Source: Datisca glomerata
Lineage: Eukaryota; Streptophyta; Magnoliopsida; Cucurbitales; Datiscaceae
NCBI GenBank assembly: GCA_003255025.1
Contig: QANY01002420.1
Span: 1,693,543-1,757,542 of the forward strand
Reading direction: 5' to 3'
DNA length: 64,000 bases
The translations under genes and the position numbers were made by a program. Each line of letters starts with the position of its first letter. Position 1 is the first letter of the stretch. The notes below the pieces were generated by a model that was not told the DNA's origin, did no database searches, and worked only from the letters and a program-made list of their open reading frames with translations. This document shows positions 1 to 12,628 of this stretch, one piece after another.

Positions 1-469
1 GGGTTTGCCGCCACTGACCACCTACCATCGCCAGTCACCGGCGGCCGCCGCCGGTGCTGATTTTCCAATGATGTCACCGGAACAGTTAATTCCATCGACC
101 TTGCCAGTTTTCAAAATCGGCAGTATCGACGCTAGAATTCTAAAATAATTTATATTTCTTTTCTTTTTCCTCTGGCATTCATCTTATGTGTTCTTTGTCT
201 TCTCACAGTTGGAATAATTACAATAAATATTCAAAATAAAATTATAAAAATCTCTACGCCCCAAGACAACTTACACAATATTTAAGGAAAAATTAAAAAA
301 CAAAGCCTAACCCATTAATCACCATACAATTAACAATCCATTAGTTTTCATACATTCAAAAAACATAACCATCCATTCATTCATACATATCTCATATTAT
401 ATGGATAACGCAAGAAAACCCACATAAAATTTAACATATAAAATATATAAAGACCGCTCTAATACCAAT
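1..469 (-). mobile_element. Leader and primer binding site of a copia element leaving the left edge
   Basis: Directly outside the LTR that starts at 470, the minus strand reads ATTGGTATTAGAGC (456-469). This is close to the usual plant copia primer binding site for initiator tRNA-Met (TGGTATCAGAGC). The internal part of this minus-strand element therefore runs leftward out of the window. The rest of the stretch is AT-rich with no readable gag frame. The first 130 bases are GC-richer and were not identified. Confidence 0.6.
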
Positions 470-930
470 TGTTGGAAAACGCAGGGGTAGTACAGGAATA
501 TTCACCTGTTGTCCATGTCAGTATAGTGGGGTTGCAACGGAGGCGTTTAAAAAATTCAATACAAACAAATCTTTTTTTATAAAAAGAAAAACAAGCGCTA
601 CGCAACAATTTAAAAAACAAATTATTGAAAACTCTTTTCAATCATGATTCATTATATATTTATATATTAAATCTAAAACATACAAGGTTAGGAATCATAT
701 ATCTCTTGTAGTCTTAATCAAACATCCTTGCAAAACCGATCGATCCTCCATCCCATGAAAACATTCCAATGATCAGTAGATTCTGAGATCCACATCAAGA
801 TCTTCCAAGTCAATTTTCAACACACTAGAACGTGTGTGAGCACATAGAATATTATTAGACACATTTTCTGTCTCTAGATGTTCTCAACACATGAGATATA
901 GAGATTTACTGAGAAAGACTTTTGTGAGAC

Positions 931-2498
931 TAGAGGTGTTCAAAAATCGTCTAGACCGTTTAGTCTAAGCCGGCCCGAACCAAATTTGATCGGTCTGGAT
1001 GGTTTTTTTCTTGTTAATGGTCGGTTTGGTCCTCCTTTTAGAAAGGACCGAAAGTTCAGACCGGTCCAGAATTTTTGTTAGTTCTGGACCGATCTGACCG
1101 GACCGACCATATTATATATATATATTTAGGGTTTTAGGTTAGTTCTCTTCTCTCCCTCTCGCATCTCGCCTCAAATTCTCTCAAGTCTCGTCTCTCCCTC
1201 TCCATCCTCCCTCAGCTCAGACCCCTTCCCTCTCCCTCAGCTCACGGGTCACGAGCCTCCTCTCGCCTCTCCCTTTCCCTGAGCTTAGACCTTTTCCCTC
1301 TCTTTCAGCTCACGAGTCACGATGTCTCCTCTTGCTTCTCCATCTCCCTTAGCTCAGACCCTCTCCCTCTCTCTCTCCCTCAGCTCACGAATCACGGCGC
1401 CTCCTCTCGTCTCTCCCTCAGCTTAGACCATCCCCTTTTCCCTCAGCTCATGAGTCACGACGCCTCCTCTCCCTCTCCCTCTCACGACGCCAGACGCCTC
1501 CATCTTCGTCCAGGTAAGATCGAGGGTTCCAACTCTACTGTGATTATTTCTGCTGCTCTGTTCTTTTTCCTTCTATAGCGTGAGGATTTAGTTTTTTATT
1601 ATCTGCATCTAATTTATAAAAAGCAAATCTCTTAAATAAGAAATTCGGTGATTCTATTGCTTTGTTCTTTTTCCAAATCTCAAGTCTTTGCAGAATTGCC
1701 GGTTAGATCTCAGAGCAGAAACAAAGTTGAGTTTTAATGATGTTTTCATATTCTTATTGATTGTGTTTTAATGATGCTTGCATATTCTTATTGATTGTCT
1801 TTTAATGATGTTTGCATATTCCAAAAATTGTTGAAACTTTTATATATGCACAAAATTAGATTCTGAGTAAACTCATGCATATTAATTTCAATGAGACATT
1901 ATAAGAGATTGTGAAAATAGATGAATGTAACTCATTTATATATTGTTATTTATATTTTTTTACATGCTTTTGAACTCATTATCTTCATGTTTTTGAACTC
2001 ATCATCTTCATGTGAATATAATGTATCAAGATGCAAGAGGCGGCTGTGATTACCATTGCATGATGTGATTGAAGACTGGAGATAGATGAAATTCTATGTT
2101 TTGTTGTGTTTCTGATTTACTTTTTATTTTTGGATATTTTAATGTTGGATATTATTAGTTTTATTTCAGAATTTGAATATGTTTGAATGTTAGATATTAA
2201 TACTTTGAACTTTGGATATTTTTAAATGTTGGATATTAGTACTTTGAAGTTTGGATATGTTTAGACATGGGGAACTCCTATCCAAAATTTGTCTTTATTG
2301 TTAAATGATATATTTATTGTAAAACAAGTATTCAGTCCGTTAAGTTCGTCCGAACCGACCGTTGATTCTTAGTCTGGTCGGTCCTGAATTTTTTCAAATT
2401 TGTGGTCTGTTCGGTCCTACATATAGGAGGACCATGATTTTCGGTCTCGTCTTGTTTACCTCCAAAAGCCCGACCAGACCGACCGTTGAACACCCTTA
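931..2498. mobile_element. hAT-like non-autonomous DNA transposon with 8-bp target duplication
   Basis: The left end TAGAGGTGTTCAA (931-943) is the inverse of the right end TTGAACACCCTTA (2486-2498) with two mismatches. The flanks are TGTGAGAC (923-930) and TGTAAGAC (2499-2506), an 8-bp duplication with one mismatch, as expected for hAT. The related LTR at 40261-42444 has only one copy of this site (40699-40706), so it serves as an empty site. Both ends carry repeated GGTCCGGT-type subterminal motifs. The 1.57-kb interior has no transposase frame, so movement would need a transposase supplied from elsewhere. Confidence 0.85.
1140..1513 (+). repeat. CT-rich tandem repeat inside the hAT-like element
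   Basis: About four imperfect copies of an 80-90 base unit share CTCAGCTCACGAGTCACG followed by CTCCTCT and a CCCTCTCC-type tract. The block ends near CCAGGTAAGATC, which resembles a 5' splice donor. That would fit the untranslated first exon of a parental hAT gene, but this is inference only. Confidence 0.6.
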
Positions 2499-4284
2499 TG
2501 TAAGACGATTCTCTAAAAGAATGTGATGATTATTCTTTTAGAGATTTGATTAACTATTAATTGTAGAGAAAAATCACTCTGAGCAATTGTGTTCCCAACT
2601 TAATTCTCTGATTAATCAACTGATAGTCTGATTAACTCATCCATCAATTAAGGCCATTCGAATAAAATCTATATCTTATTCAAGATAATGGCGTATAAGA
2701 TATTTAAGGATAATTAAAAATTAATTTAATTTCAAATTGCTTAATACAGTGGGACCCATTGTATAAGAGTGCACAACTGTAGTGCCAACCGCACTACAGT
2801 TGGCGTGAAGCAACACAGTGCCTCACGCCACACTACAGTGCCATATGGCGCTGCAGTTACACGCCTACTGTTGTTGTGCCACGTGTCACTACAACAATCC
2901 ATGGTGATCTATGATTCTCAATCATTGAGCGACACATGACAATTACTGTAAATTAAATATTTATTTTAATAAAATATTATCTAGATATTAGTTAATTCTT
3001 AATTAATTAACCACATAATTAGAAAAATATCTAGATATTACTATAAATTATCTGTTATTTCACAAATAACAGATTTAGTTAATCCTAATTATTATCTAAT
3101 AGTAATTTAAATATATAATTTCACAAATAATCGATAATTATTTATATATATAATTTCTGAAAATTACATATATATATAATTTAATTAATTAATCACACAT
3201 AATTATCTCATAATTATATACCTGCTCCAGAATAAAAATTCATTTACAAGTTAGTCATTTTCTCATGTCCTGAAATATTCACGCCATAAACTGCGTAGTA
3301 TAGAGGTGACTTGAGGACCATGGACTTATAATCCTAAGCTCTAATAAACCAGATAATCAATTAAACTCTGTAATTAAATAATCTCATTTATTAATTTTAT
3401 TATTACTCCATTATAAATATGAAATTGAACTCATAGTGATTATAAAATGCATTTACAGAATATTTTCATGTAGTCCACTAATATAACCATTTCATGTAGT
3501 TTTGTCCTCAAATTATTGGTTCGTAAATTAGAGCTGGTCAAAATTACCGTTTTACCCTTCTAATGGTCTCTTGGTCCTTAAGTACTATTAATTCACTAGT
3601 GAATGACTAATTTATAATCGTATTATAAATTTGAGTTCAATAACCATTCAATTTCAGAATTAACATTTAAGAAGATCAACATACGATCCGTTAGGAAAGC
3701 TTGAATTTCAAATCTTGTAAGATCATGTTCCCAGCCATCCACATCACTGAATCTCCAAAATAAAAATAACCAACATGTTTTACAAACAAACATTAACGAG
3801 TGAATCAAAAGATCTAGTAGACATGTAGGATCTCATGACTACTCAAGATTCAGACTGATCTAGATATGATCATCAAATTGATGTGTATTAAATCTTTATG
3901 ATAAACGACACGTTGATAAAAATATTCATTCGGATCGGTCATGTCGCATATAATCTCATTATACAAAGTACTTTCACTAAGATGTCTATACACATCAATG
4001 GTCCAGATCTATATCACACGTATGATAATGCTTGGTGAACCGTACTAACAATCATGCATTAAAAATTTCATAATTTAATATGTTGCTGACAATTTTATTC
4101 ATTATCTATGATCTTAATCCTCTCGTACTAATACAAGATCATATCTCATTAATAAATATGAAATTTTTATATATTTATATAAATTATTCAACAATATATT
4201 ATAAAAATATAAGAAAAATATAATCCTCATTAAATTTCATTTCAAAATGTCAACGCACATGTTTTGAGTGCATAACCCCCAACA

Positions 4285-5300
4285 GGTATGGGTTATTGAC
4301 TGACGAAAAACTATTTGAACCCTTCAAGTAGACATAAAAAACTTCTTGAAGGGTTCAAGTAGGCAGATACAACTACTTGAACCCTTCAAGTAATTACTTG
4401 TTTTGACTTCCAGAATAAAAATCACTATTTGAAAGGTTCAAGTAGTTATTTTTTTTGTCAATCAACACTCATACACTAGGTGACTGCTTGAAGGGTTCAA
4501 GTAGTTGTTTATGACTACTTGAACCCTTCAAGTAGTTATTTATGAATACTTGAAGAGTTAAAGTAGTTATTTTTTTTAAATCAGTAACCTAAACACGAGA
4601 TGACTACTTGAATGGTTTTAGTAGTTTTTTATGACTACTTGAACCTTTTTTGCTAAAAAAAAATAAGAGAAAATGAATTTTGAGTACTTGAAGGGTTTAA
4701 GTAACTTTTTATGACTACCTGAACCCTTCAAGTACTCAACGCTCATTTCCTCCTATTTTTTGACGTAAAAAATACTCAAGTGATAAAAAGCTACTTGAAT
4801 CTTTTCAAGTCGTCATAAAAACTACTTAAATCTTTTAAGTAGTCACCTGGTGTATGGGTAATTCCTGATAAAAAATAACAATAACTATTTGAACCCTTGT
4901 AGTAATCATAAACACTACTTGAAGGGTTCAAGTATTCATAAACAACTACTTGAACCCCTTCAAGTAATCACCTTGTGTATGTGTGTTGACTAATAAAAAA
5001 TCAACTACTTAAAGAGTTTAAGTAATTATAAAAAATTACTTTAATACTTCAAGTTTTAAAAGAAATTTCGTTGAAAAAGAAAGAATAAGAATAAAAAGAA
5101 ATTATTAAATTGATAAGACATGTGTATTGAGAAAAAAATCATAAAAAAAAAATTACAAGTGATGATATAGAGATTATAAGTGGTGATGTAAAGTTGATAA
5201 ATCAAGAATATAAAACTTCTTATTTTCAAAAAGGTGTATTAATTTCTTTAATTAAATTAAAAATAATATATTTATCCAAATAACTAAGTTGAAAATTTCT
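4285..5300. repeat. Palindrome-rich dispersed repeat, copy 1
   Basis: The stretch holds many copies of a short inverted repeat, CTACTTGAA-N3-TTCAAGTAG, in both loop versions (CCC and GGG), spaced by ATAAAAA-type linkers and a recurring phrase like GTGTATGGGTTATTGACTG. At least seven copies keep most of both arms. The tail (about 5080-5300) also matches the tail of the second copy at about 34500-34700, including AAGTGGTGAT and ATCCAAATAAC. The copia LTR ending at 4284 sits inside it. No ORF or transposase is seen. Confidence 0.75.
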
Positions 5301-7354
5301 AAAACTAAACACCTTCTATTTTTCTCAACAAAAAATAAATAATGTCTGTTTGGAAAGCACATTTTAAAAGATTCTCTGCTTTTATAGAAAAAACATTTCG
5401 TTTGGAAACAAGGCAAAAATCCAAAACAAAAAACTGTGTATTGAAAACAGTTTTCTCCCTAATTTTCCCTGCTTCAGCACCTGATGCTGATTCTCTATCG
5501 CCTCTCGCTCCTACGTCTACTTCGGTTGCTCCAGAAAATTATTCGGGGAAGCCACCGGCTAGTTCTCCTCAATCGCCTCTGCCGGCAGATCTCCTACGAG
5601 GTTCGTCTACACTGCATTCTCCTCCTATTAGTCTTTCTTTCTCTCATTTCTCCGGTTCAATTCTTTTGTTCTTCTTTCGTTCTCTTTCATATCTCCCACG
5701 GCTTCTTCATCTCTCTCATTTCGTTCGGTTTCATTTATTTCTTTCTCCTTAATCTTTGTCACGGCTTATTTGTATTCCATTTTTTTGTTCAACTTTTCAA
5801 CTTCTTTCACATATCACCCAAACTCCATAATCAATATAACCGAAATTGCAAAAAACCATAAAACCCCCTTTCTTTATTTCACTGAATTCACCATTAAAAC
5901 CCTAAACCTAAAACTCACTACGAAATCTGCACCAACAACTTCCAGCTTCAAGCATCTCTCCTATTGGTCTACGTAAATCCCTTTCAACGAGACCTGAATT
6001 TTCGAGTGGTTCAATAGCTCGGTAAAAGAAAACTCAGAGACTCAAAGTGAAAAATAAAAAAAAAGGGAGAAGAAGGTTGAAGTTTAAGGTCGTGAAGTTG
6101 AAAAACGGAGTAAGTGAAGTAGAGAAATAGTGAAAATTGAAAACCCAAAAAAGTTCGGAAGATTGTTAATTAAAAAATGGGTTTGTGGGTATATGAATGA
6201 AAATGGACGAAAGTGGGTTTGTGAACAGAGAAAGATGGAAGGAGACATACATCAAGGTTGAAGTGGGTTTTTTTTAATTCATTAGATTCATCATGTTGAA
6301 TTGAGATTGGAGAGTGGGTATGATGTGTCCTTGTTTTTATTGAACACTCAATGATCTGGACTTGCAAATTGCCAAATGGTAGAAAGAATGTGAAAATGGT
6401 GGGTACTAAACGATACTAAAAGAATTAAGGGCATGTTTGGCATCGGGTATTCTAAGGGAAACCTCAGGAATGTGAGGGGATTTCCTTATTTGGTTTGTTT
6501 TGTTTTCAAGGCTACAACATTCCGGTAATGTCAAAATACTCTCCCTCTTCATACCCCTCTCAATTGAAGGGTATGTTGATTCCGGGCACGCATGATAATC
6601 TCTCTCTAATAAAGATCAGACTCTCACAATCTCATTTTTAGATTGATAGTCGAATTTTGGTTTTGGTAATCTAATCCTTTTAGTTTTCGGGTTAGATTGA
6701 TTTTTGTTCTCTTTGAGTGTGTGAGTGTATTTGCGAACCCTCCCCCCTCTCTCCTCCTGTGTTGCAGACTCTGTTTTGGTGTGGATGGCAAAGCTTCCCC
6801 TCCATAGAGCTATGGATCAGAGAGAGAGCGAGAGAGAGAGAGAGAGGTGGATGGTGGAGTGATGTGAGGTGGGTGGGTGAATGTGTTTGACGTGTATGAT
6901 AAAATTAGACTTGATAAATTATTGGAGATTATAAATTAGATAAAATTGTGTTGGTTTGTGTAATAAGAAAATTAAAACTAGGTGAATTTTGGATGAATTA
7001 TTTAATGTTTATATTAAATAAAAAAATTAGTCATATTTTTTAATTACATATTAAAATCATTAACTTTCATTTAGAAGGCATATTTATAAACATCTCCGTA
7101 CTTATTCCATTAAAATAAAGAAAATAATTTAATACCTTTATCATTAAATCAGAAATCTTTAAGTTTTAATAAATAAAATAATTTTAACTTTTAGGCCATA
7201 TGTTTTTAGGTCTTCTAAACACATTTTCAATCTTCCAAATAAAATTTCTTGTAAAATTTAAATTTTCTCCGTAGCATTTCCCAAGCAGGCCATCTGAATC
7301 TTCTTAAAACGCCCCTACAGTTTACATTGCTGAATTAAAAAGTAAAAACAGGAA
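5301..7354. other. Spacer, possible MITE remnants, no gene recognised
   Basis: GTCTGTTTGGAAA at 5344 and the inverse of TTTCCCAAGCAGGC near 7277-7290 could be degenerate terminal inverted repeats of one 1.9-kb element, but I see no target duplication. GGGCATGTTTGG at 6429 is a typical start of a plant Harbinger- or hAT-like MITE, without a clear partner. An AG microsatellite lies at about 6821-6846. A 136-codon frame at 5342-5752 is serine- and proline-rich low-complexity sequence and is probably not coding. Confidence 0.3.
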
Positions 7355-8007
7355 GTGAGTTTGTGTAGTGTAATCCATACCCGTTCCTATCCCTACTTTT
7401 GCCAGCGTCTTCTCCAAGCAGAGTTAGCGGTGTCGTGGAATATACGCAAGCGACACTTAAAAATTGAGCATGGGTCTAGTCATTGCATAAACTTCTATTC
7501 GCTCAAGAACCAGAGGCTTCCATCTTTTTCACTACACCTGTCTCGTACTTCAGGTACGATTGCTATAGTTCCAGAGTTCGCTTCATTTCTCAGTTCCCAC
7601 AAGTCTCTCTTCTTAGTATATTCATTCTCGTTCCACTCTTTCCTTAATATATTATGGTTGGTTTGACAAAGAATTCCCAAGTTTCAGTTTGAGATAAACA
7701 GTTAGATGCTCCTGTAGGCTGAATCAATGTAAGTACTTTAAGCTTGCAGGCGTTTTAGTGAACTAAAGATTAGCTATTGAAATCCTCTGCAATATCAAGT
7801 TGAATGTTTCGAAATAGATGATTTGGGCTCTTTATGTGCTGCATTTATTGGTTTTTTACAGCTTTTCGATTTCTACTGAAATTTGCTTTTGGGAGCTTCA
7901 CAGACAATTTGTCAATTTCAAGTGTGTTCAAATTGCAGTATAGACTAGCTTTGGGTTTCAAGTAAAACTCGCTCATTTCTCGATAAGTTTTCTGCTCTCT
8001 GGTAGAA
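7355..8007 (+). promoter_or_regulatory. Probable promoter/5' UTR of MOG1 with a possible leader intron
   Basis: This stretch precedes the MOG1 start codon. A possible 5' UTR intron runs from the donor CAG/GTACGA (7554) to the acceptor TCTGGTAG (ending 8005), two bases before the ATG at 8008. No transcript evidence is available, so the transcription start and the intron are inference. The small frames here show no recognisable protein. Confidence 0.35.
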
Positions 8008-11000
8008 ATGCCAGCGGATGGTTATTCGGAGCGTCCTTTGTTCGGTAGCGCCATAGCAAGCACATTCCCTCACAGGTTTCAGGTTTGTGTGTTTTTTTTC
8101 GCAATTTCTATTTCTATATTTCCTTTTTGTTTGTTCGATTAACTAAATTCTTTTGTTGTTGAAAAATTGTAGGATGTAAGCAACATACGGCAAGTTCCCG
8201 ATCATCAGGTTGTTAGCAATTTGAGCTTTTAGTAGATTTAGGAAGAATATAAGTCATTTTCATCAGATGGGTTTTAAAGGTATTGAAATTACTGACGTAT
8301 TGAAATTTCTGTTGTGGGTTTGAAGGAGGTATTTGTGGACCCATCTCGAGATGAAAGTTTGATCTTTGAGCTCTTAGATTTTAAGCATGATGTTGGAGAT
8401 AATGGAAGTGCTGTCTGGTTTCTCCATGACCTTGCCATTGAGCAAGATGCTGAAGGAAGCATGGTAATGGTGTTTAGTTATGTTTATCACTTCCCTTGAC
8501 CATGGCTTTATGGTCGCATATTGTCTCTAAAAACTACTTCTATTTCACAACGTAATGATCTCCCATCATTGATCTCTAAATTATAATATAGTGTACAGAA
8601 GCAGAAGGGAATGATAGATTCTAATTCTTGACAGAAGGTATTTTTGTTTGTTTTCCTTTTACTTCAGGTAATCGAGCAGTCTGGGGTGATTGAAGGATCA
8701 TGTTATAGAGGCACTCCCGCTGTTGTCACAACTGCAGTTGGCCAAATGGTAAGTGTCTCTAATTGGTAAAACATACTTTGTATTTTATTTGTTGTCTCTT
8801 AGGGCTGTTTGGTTTTGAGTATATTTGGCCAGGAATGAAAGATTGATGGTAATCTTTCAAATTCCCATGATTGTTTGAGGATAATTCAGGGGCAATCCTA
8901 TTCTTGAGGAACTCGGATTGCCCCTGAGAGGAGGTATGTGATACCTTCTCAGGGGAGGAGGTATCCAAGATTGTCCCATTTCGTTCCCCCTCTCTATTCC
9001 CCCAACAATCTTGCTAAATTTTCTGTATCCCATTTGGCCCTTGTAGACAAATAGAATGCTCTTCATAATTTTGTTTTCCTCTGAAAAAATCTGAAATTTT
9101 AGAAAAAAGATTCAGAATAGGAAAAACCATAATAAAAGAATAAGAATGAAAAAAATCAGAAAGGGAAAATTGTTCTCCTTTAAATCAGAACAGAAAAAAA
9201 AAATAAAATAAGAATAGAAAAAACAAAAAATCAGAAAAAAAATCAACAAAATGAAGACGATGCTCTATAACAATCAGATGAGATAAAACCAAATCAAGAA
9301 ATCAGAAAAATGGAGCTGAAGATGATGCTGAATGGAAGATGACCACCGAGCCAATTCGACCACAACGACCACAACAGAGATGGATTTGTGAGCTTTTGTG
9401 TGCATGTGTGCGAGAGAGATAGGGGAGGGAGGTCGGAGAGATGAGATATGGAGTTGTGAGTTAGACGTTAAGGAGGGAGGGAGGGAGGGGGGGAGGGGGA
9501 GTAGGTCAGAGAGAAAGGGAAGGGGGGCGCAGTAGGTCAGAGAGAAAGGGAGGAGGCCTGGCTCGTCTCAAAGATGAGAGATGGAGTTGAGTGAGACATT
9601 GATGAGAGAGAGAGGGAAGGAAGGAGCATGTGAGATATTTGTGAGAAAATACTAATTAAATAGTATAAAATAATATTTTAGATTAAAATAGTGGGGTTTG
9701 TTTAAGGGTACGAGGGTGAATTTATGTGTTTGTTATTATTATCATATTTTTACAAATCAAACACATTAATCTTGCATTCCAACTAATCTACTACAAGATT
9801 CCCGTGCATTACTAAACATAGTAATCATGTATCCCCACTAATACAATTACCACTGATCACATTCACATGAATCAAATTTCTACAGCTGATCTTAGAAACC
9901 TTGAACCAAATGGCCCCTTGGGAAATTTCTACTTACATTTCAAGTTATCCTTCTTTGGACATTTACATATAGTTTACGCTAAAATGTTGTTATACCAGTC
10001 TGCATTTCTGCATGTTATGTCTGTCATTACAGTTTTGAGACAAATTATGTCAAGGCCATCAGGCATGCTTGATAATAGGGGCATTTTATTTGAGCAATTT
10101 AAAGAGATTAATTTATACTTCTTGGTTAATTGTCCTCGTGGTTTCGTGAGAAATATTGCATATTGAAATTGCGAATGTGGTAATTCTGTTCAATAGCAGC
10201 CTGTCAGAACTTAGAATATATTAACATCTGATACATTCCCATTGTCCCTTTATCTGACTAATATAAACTGTGTGATGACAGACTTTTGGCCTTGCACAGA
10301 CTACTACTACACCACCTTTTCATTTGATTAATTAATTTTGATTTGTTTACATTTACAAAGTTAGATGTATTTTTGTAACAATTGCTTTGGACTATTGTTT
10401 GGATCTTGGAAAATAGGAAGAAAAGAAAAATGTGAGGAAAAATAAGTTGAACTAGAGGAAAAGTGAAGCAATTTATTAATATAGTAAATTCATTCAAATA
10501 AACTATTTTCCTCTACATGTTCCTAGAAACTCCAAACAAATGAAAACGAAATCCTTCACATTTTCCTTTTATTTCCCTATTGGTTTCCAATAATCCAAAG
10601 TTCCAAGCATAGCCGTAGTAGCTCTTCTTTTGAAATGGTTCATCATATCAGCTGGACAATGCATTGTTTGTCCAATTGTTATACTCCATTGTTCAGACTC
10701 CTACATATATTTTAGACGGTTTTATTTTCTTTTTGTTATGTGGTGCAAGTACTCTCAAAAACTTAAATGATTGTGTTCTCTTTCCCTCTGTCACACACAT
10801 CTCAAACTGTCTCTTCCACTACACATTTGTAGCCTTTTTATCTAAACGTTTCATTACTTGTGCGTAGGCAATATCTAAAGGACGACAAGGAAGGGATGCA
10901 CAAAACATTGTTAGGGTACTCTCTCTCTGTCCGTGAATTGTTTAAAAAATTCTTAGAAGAGCTAATATAGTCTTCTAAATCCTGTAGGTATATTTGGCAA

Positions 11001-11352
11001 ATCTGCGTCTTAAGGAAGTTAACACAGATGTACTAATCACAGCATATGAGCCAATTCATATCAAGTAAGCATTAAAATTAGTTACAGCAGACAGAATAAT
11101 ATAGTGTGCGTTTTTAACCCACTTTATTTGAGTTTTGCCACTTGAAAGTTGATGAATGGTATTCTTCTAACTGATAAATTGCTTCTAAATAATTGTGATT
11201 GCAGTCCTTTAAGTGAAAGTGCAAGTTCTGTTGGAGCGGGTTTTGCTATTCCTGCTGAACAATCAGGACGCCTGCCAATGGGAGAGGTCTTTAGACTTGC
11301 TGTCTCTAGCTTCAAAGTCAATGATTGGAATCTTTTCGGTGCTGCTTCTTGA
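8008..11352 (+). CDS. MOG1: MOG1-like Ran-binding protein, 7 coding exons, 200 aa
   Basis: Exons: 8008-8082, 8173-8208, 8326-8463, 8668-8748, 10868-10915, 10988-11064 and 11205-11352, all with GT-AG introns and a continuous frame. The protein starts MPADGYSERPLFGSAI and ends DWNLFGAAS. Its length (200 residues) fits plant Mog1 proteins. The Mog1 fold covers nearly the whole chain; recognisable stretches are QVPDHQEVFVDP (about residues 32-43), VWFLHDLA and PLSESASSVGAGF. Family role: Mog1 binds the small GTPase Ran, promotes nucleotide release and so supports nuclear transport; it acts in the nucleus and cytosol. Intron 4 is 2.1 kb and holds a MITE-like insertion; the others are 72-204 bp or so. 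No stop or frameshift is seen, so the gene looks functional. Function is assigned by family resemblance. Confidence 0.93.
8802..9917. mobile_element. Harbinger-like MITE in MOG1 intron 4
   Basis: The left end GGGCTGTTTGGTT at 8802 and the right end AACCAAATGGCCCC ending at 9917 are approximate inverted repeats. The flanks are TTA (8799-8801) and TTG (9918-9920), consistent with a decayed 3-bp TTA duplication of the PIF/Harbinger type. The interior has a 12-bp perfect inverted repeat (8887-8898 and 8915-8926) and a purine-rich GGGAG tract around 9470-9560, and no transposase. It explains about half of the intron's length. A hAT origin is the alternative. Confidence 0.5.
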
Positions 11353-12383
11353 TTGGTGACGCCTGGATTGACGCTCTGTGAAGTAGTAGTTTTAGACTCT
11401 ACAAACTCTGATCTTCGCTTTTTATCGGAAATAAGGAGCAAAAGGTCTTCTTAAGCATTCTTAATCTTTCTGTTGTAAGCTTAAAGCCCTAGACAAATTG
11501 TCACATAGTCCATCAAAATAATGTCTGATTAGGTTGCGGAGTTGAGTAATTGCAGCATGTAATTGTTAGATGATGTCTTTTCCCCATAGTCTACTTTATT
11601 GCTGCATATTCATTGTACAATTTCAACGAAAACAGTTAAACTACGTCATTTTTTTGTCTGTGTTTTTGCCAGTTACTGCTTCCAATGGTTTTTTTTAACT
11701 ACTTTTCATGTTTATTTAATCGTCCTGGTAATAGCTCAATCTGTAGCTACATGTTTTGTGCTTTAGAAGAAGATTTAAAATACGTTTTTTTTTTCTATAT
11801 TGCGAAATTCGATTAATTTAGAAATCATTATGAAGGATTAAAATCAAATGGCCATTAACCTTTCAAAGCTTCCATTCCCCAACGAACAGAACGAACAATG
11901 ATAGCCACTTGCTATACTGTTCAGGGACTCTTATAACCTCTAAAGGACGATGATTCCACCATGTTTAATAGACAGCTTCTCGCCTTCTGGCTTGTTCTTG
12001 TTCAAACTCCAACTTGCCAATCAGTTCCTCGAAGGAGCTACATTGAGAGTGCTAACCAATTCACCAATGAGTTTGTGGCAAGATCAATCATTGGCTTGAG
12101 ACAAAAGAGGAGAATAACGTGGCGAGTGTCCAATGCTTCAATAGTGTAGGACCACCTAGGCCTGATACACACGATAGTTTTCCACCACTGAAAAGAAAAT
12201 CGGTGCCTCTTTATTCGTGTAGAGAGCATAATTCTAGGAAAATCATCCCCTATCAAAAATCTTCTTTTTTGACAAACTTTCCAAATTATCTTTCTTACTT
12301 TTTTGACAAGGGCTTGAACAGAAGTTCTTATGGGATTATATTGAAACCAGATAGAGAAAAAACATTGACAAATTTACAAGAAA
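11353..12383. other. MOG1 3' UTR and HVA22 promoter/5' UTR spacer
   Basis: The two genes lie in tandem on the + strand, with 1031 bases between the MOG1 stop and the HVA22 start codon. Short frames such as 11961-12149 and 12119-12418 show no family resemblance. I see no further gene and no clear promoter element. Confidence 0.5.
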
Positions 12384-12440
12384 ATGGGTTCTGGCAATTT
12401 CCTCCAAGTTGTTGCTAAAAACTTTGATGTTCTTGCTCTG

Positions 12441-12503
<63 letters not shown>

Positions 12504-12574
12504 NNNNNNNNNNNNNNNNNNNNNNNNNNNNNNNNNNNNNNNNNNNNNNNNNNNNNNNNNNNNNNNNNNNNNNN

Positions 12575-12628
<54 letters not shown>

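Larger units (their letters stand above)
470..4284 (-). mobile_element. 5' LTR of a minus-strand copia element, interrupted by a hAT-like insertion
   Basis: On the minus strand the LTR begins TGTTGGGGGTTATGC (ending at 4284) and ends in CCAACA at 470, next to a tRNA-Met-like primer binding site. It aligns along its length with the LTR at 40261-42444; examples are the shared stretches around 2570-2700 and 40740-40920, and around 3230-3800 and 41390-41960. Without the 1576 bp that hAT insertion added, it is about 2.24 kb, matching the 2.18 kb of the other copy. A 29-base hairpin (12-bp perfect arms, CAACTGTAGTGC) lies at 2774-2802. No coding capacity is expected or seen. Confidence 0.8.

Noticed and set aside
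4300..4980. CRISPR-like array of short palindromic repeats
   Set aside because: Spacing is irregular, repeats vary and occur in both orientations, the spacers themselves repeat, and this is a plant nuclear sequence.
5342..5861. 136- and 125-codon frames as genes
   Set aside because: They overlap in different frames, are low complexity, lie in possible transposon sequence and match no family.
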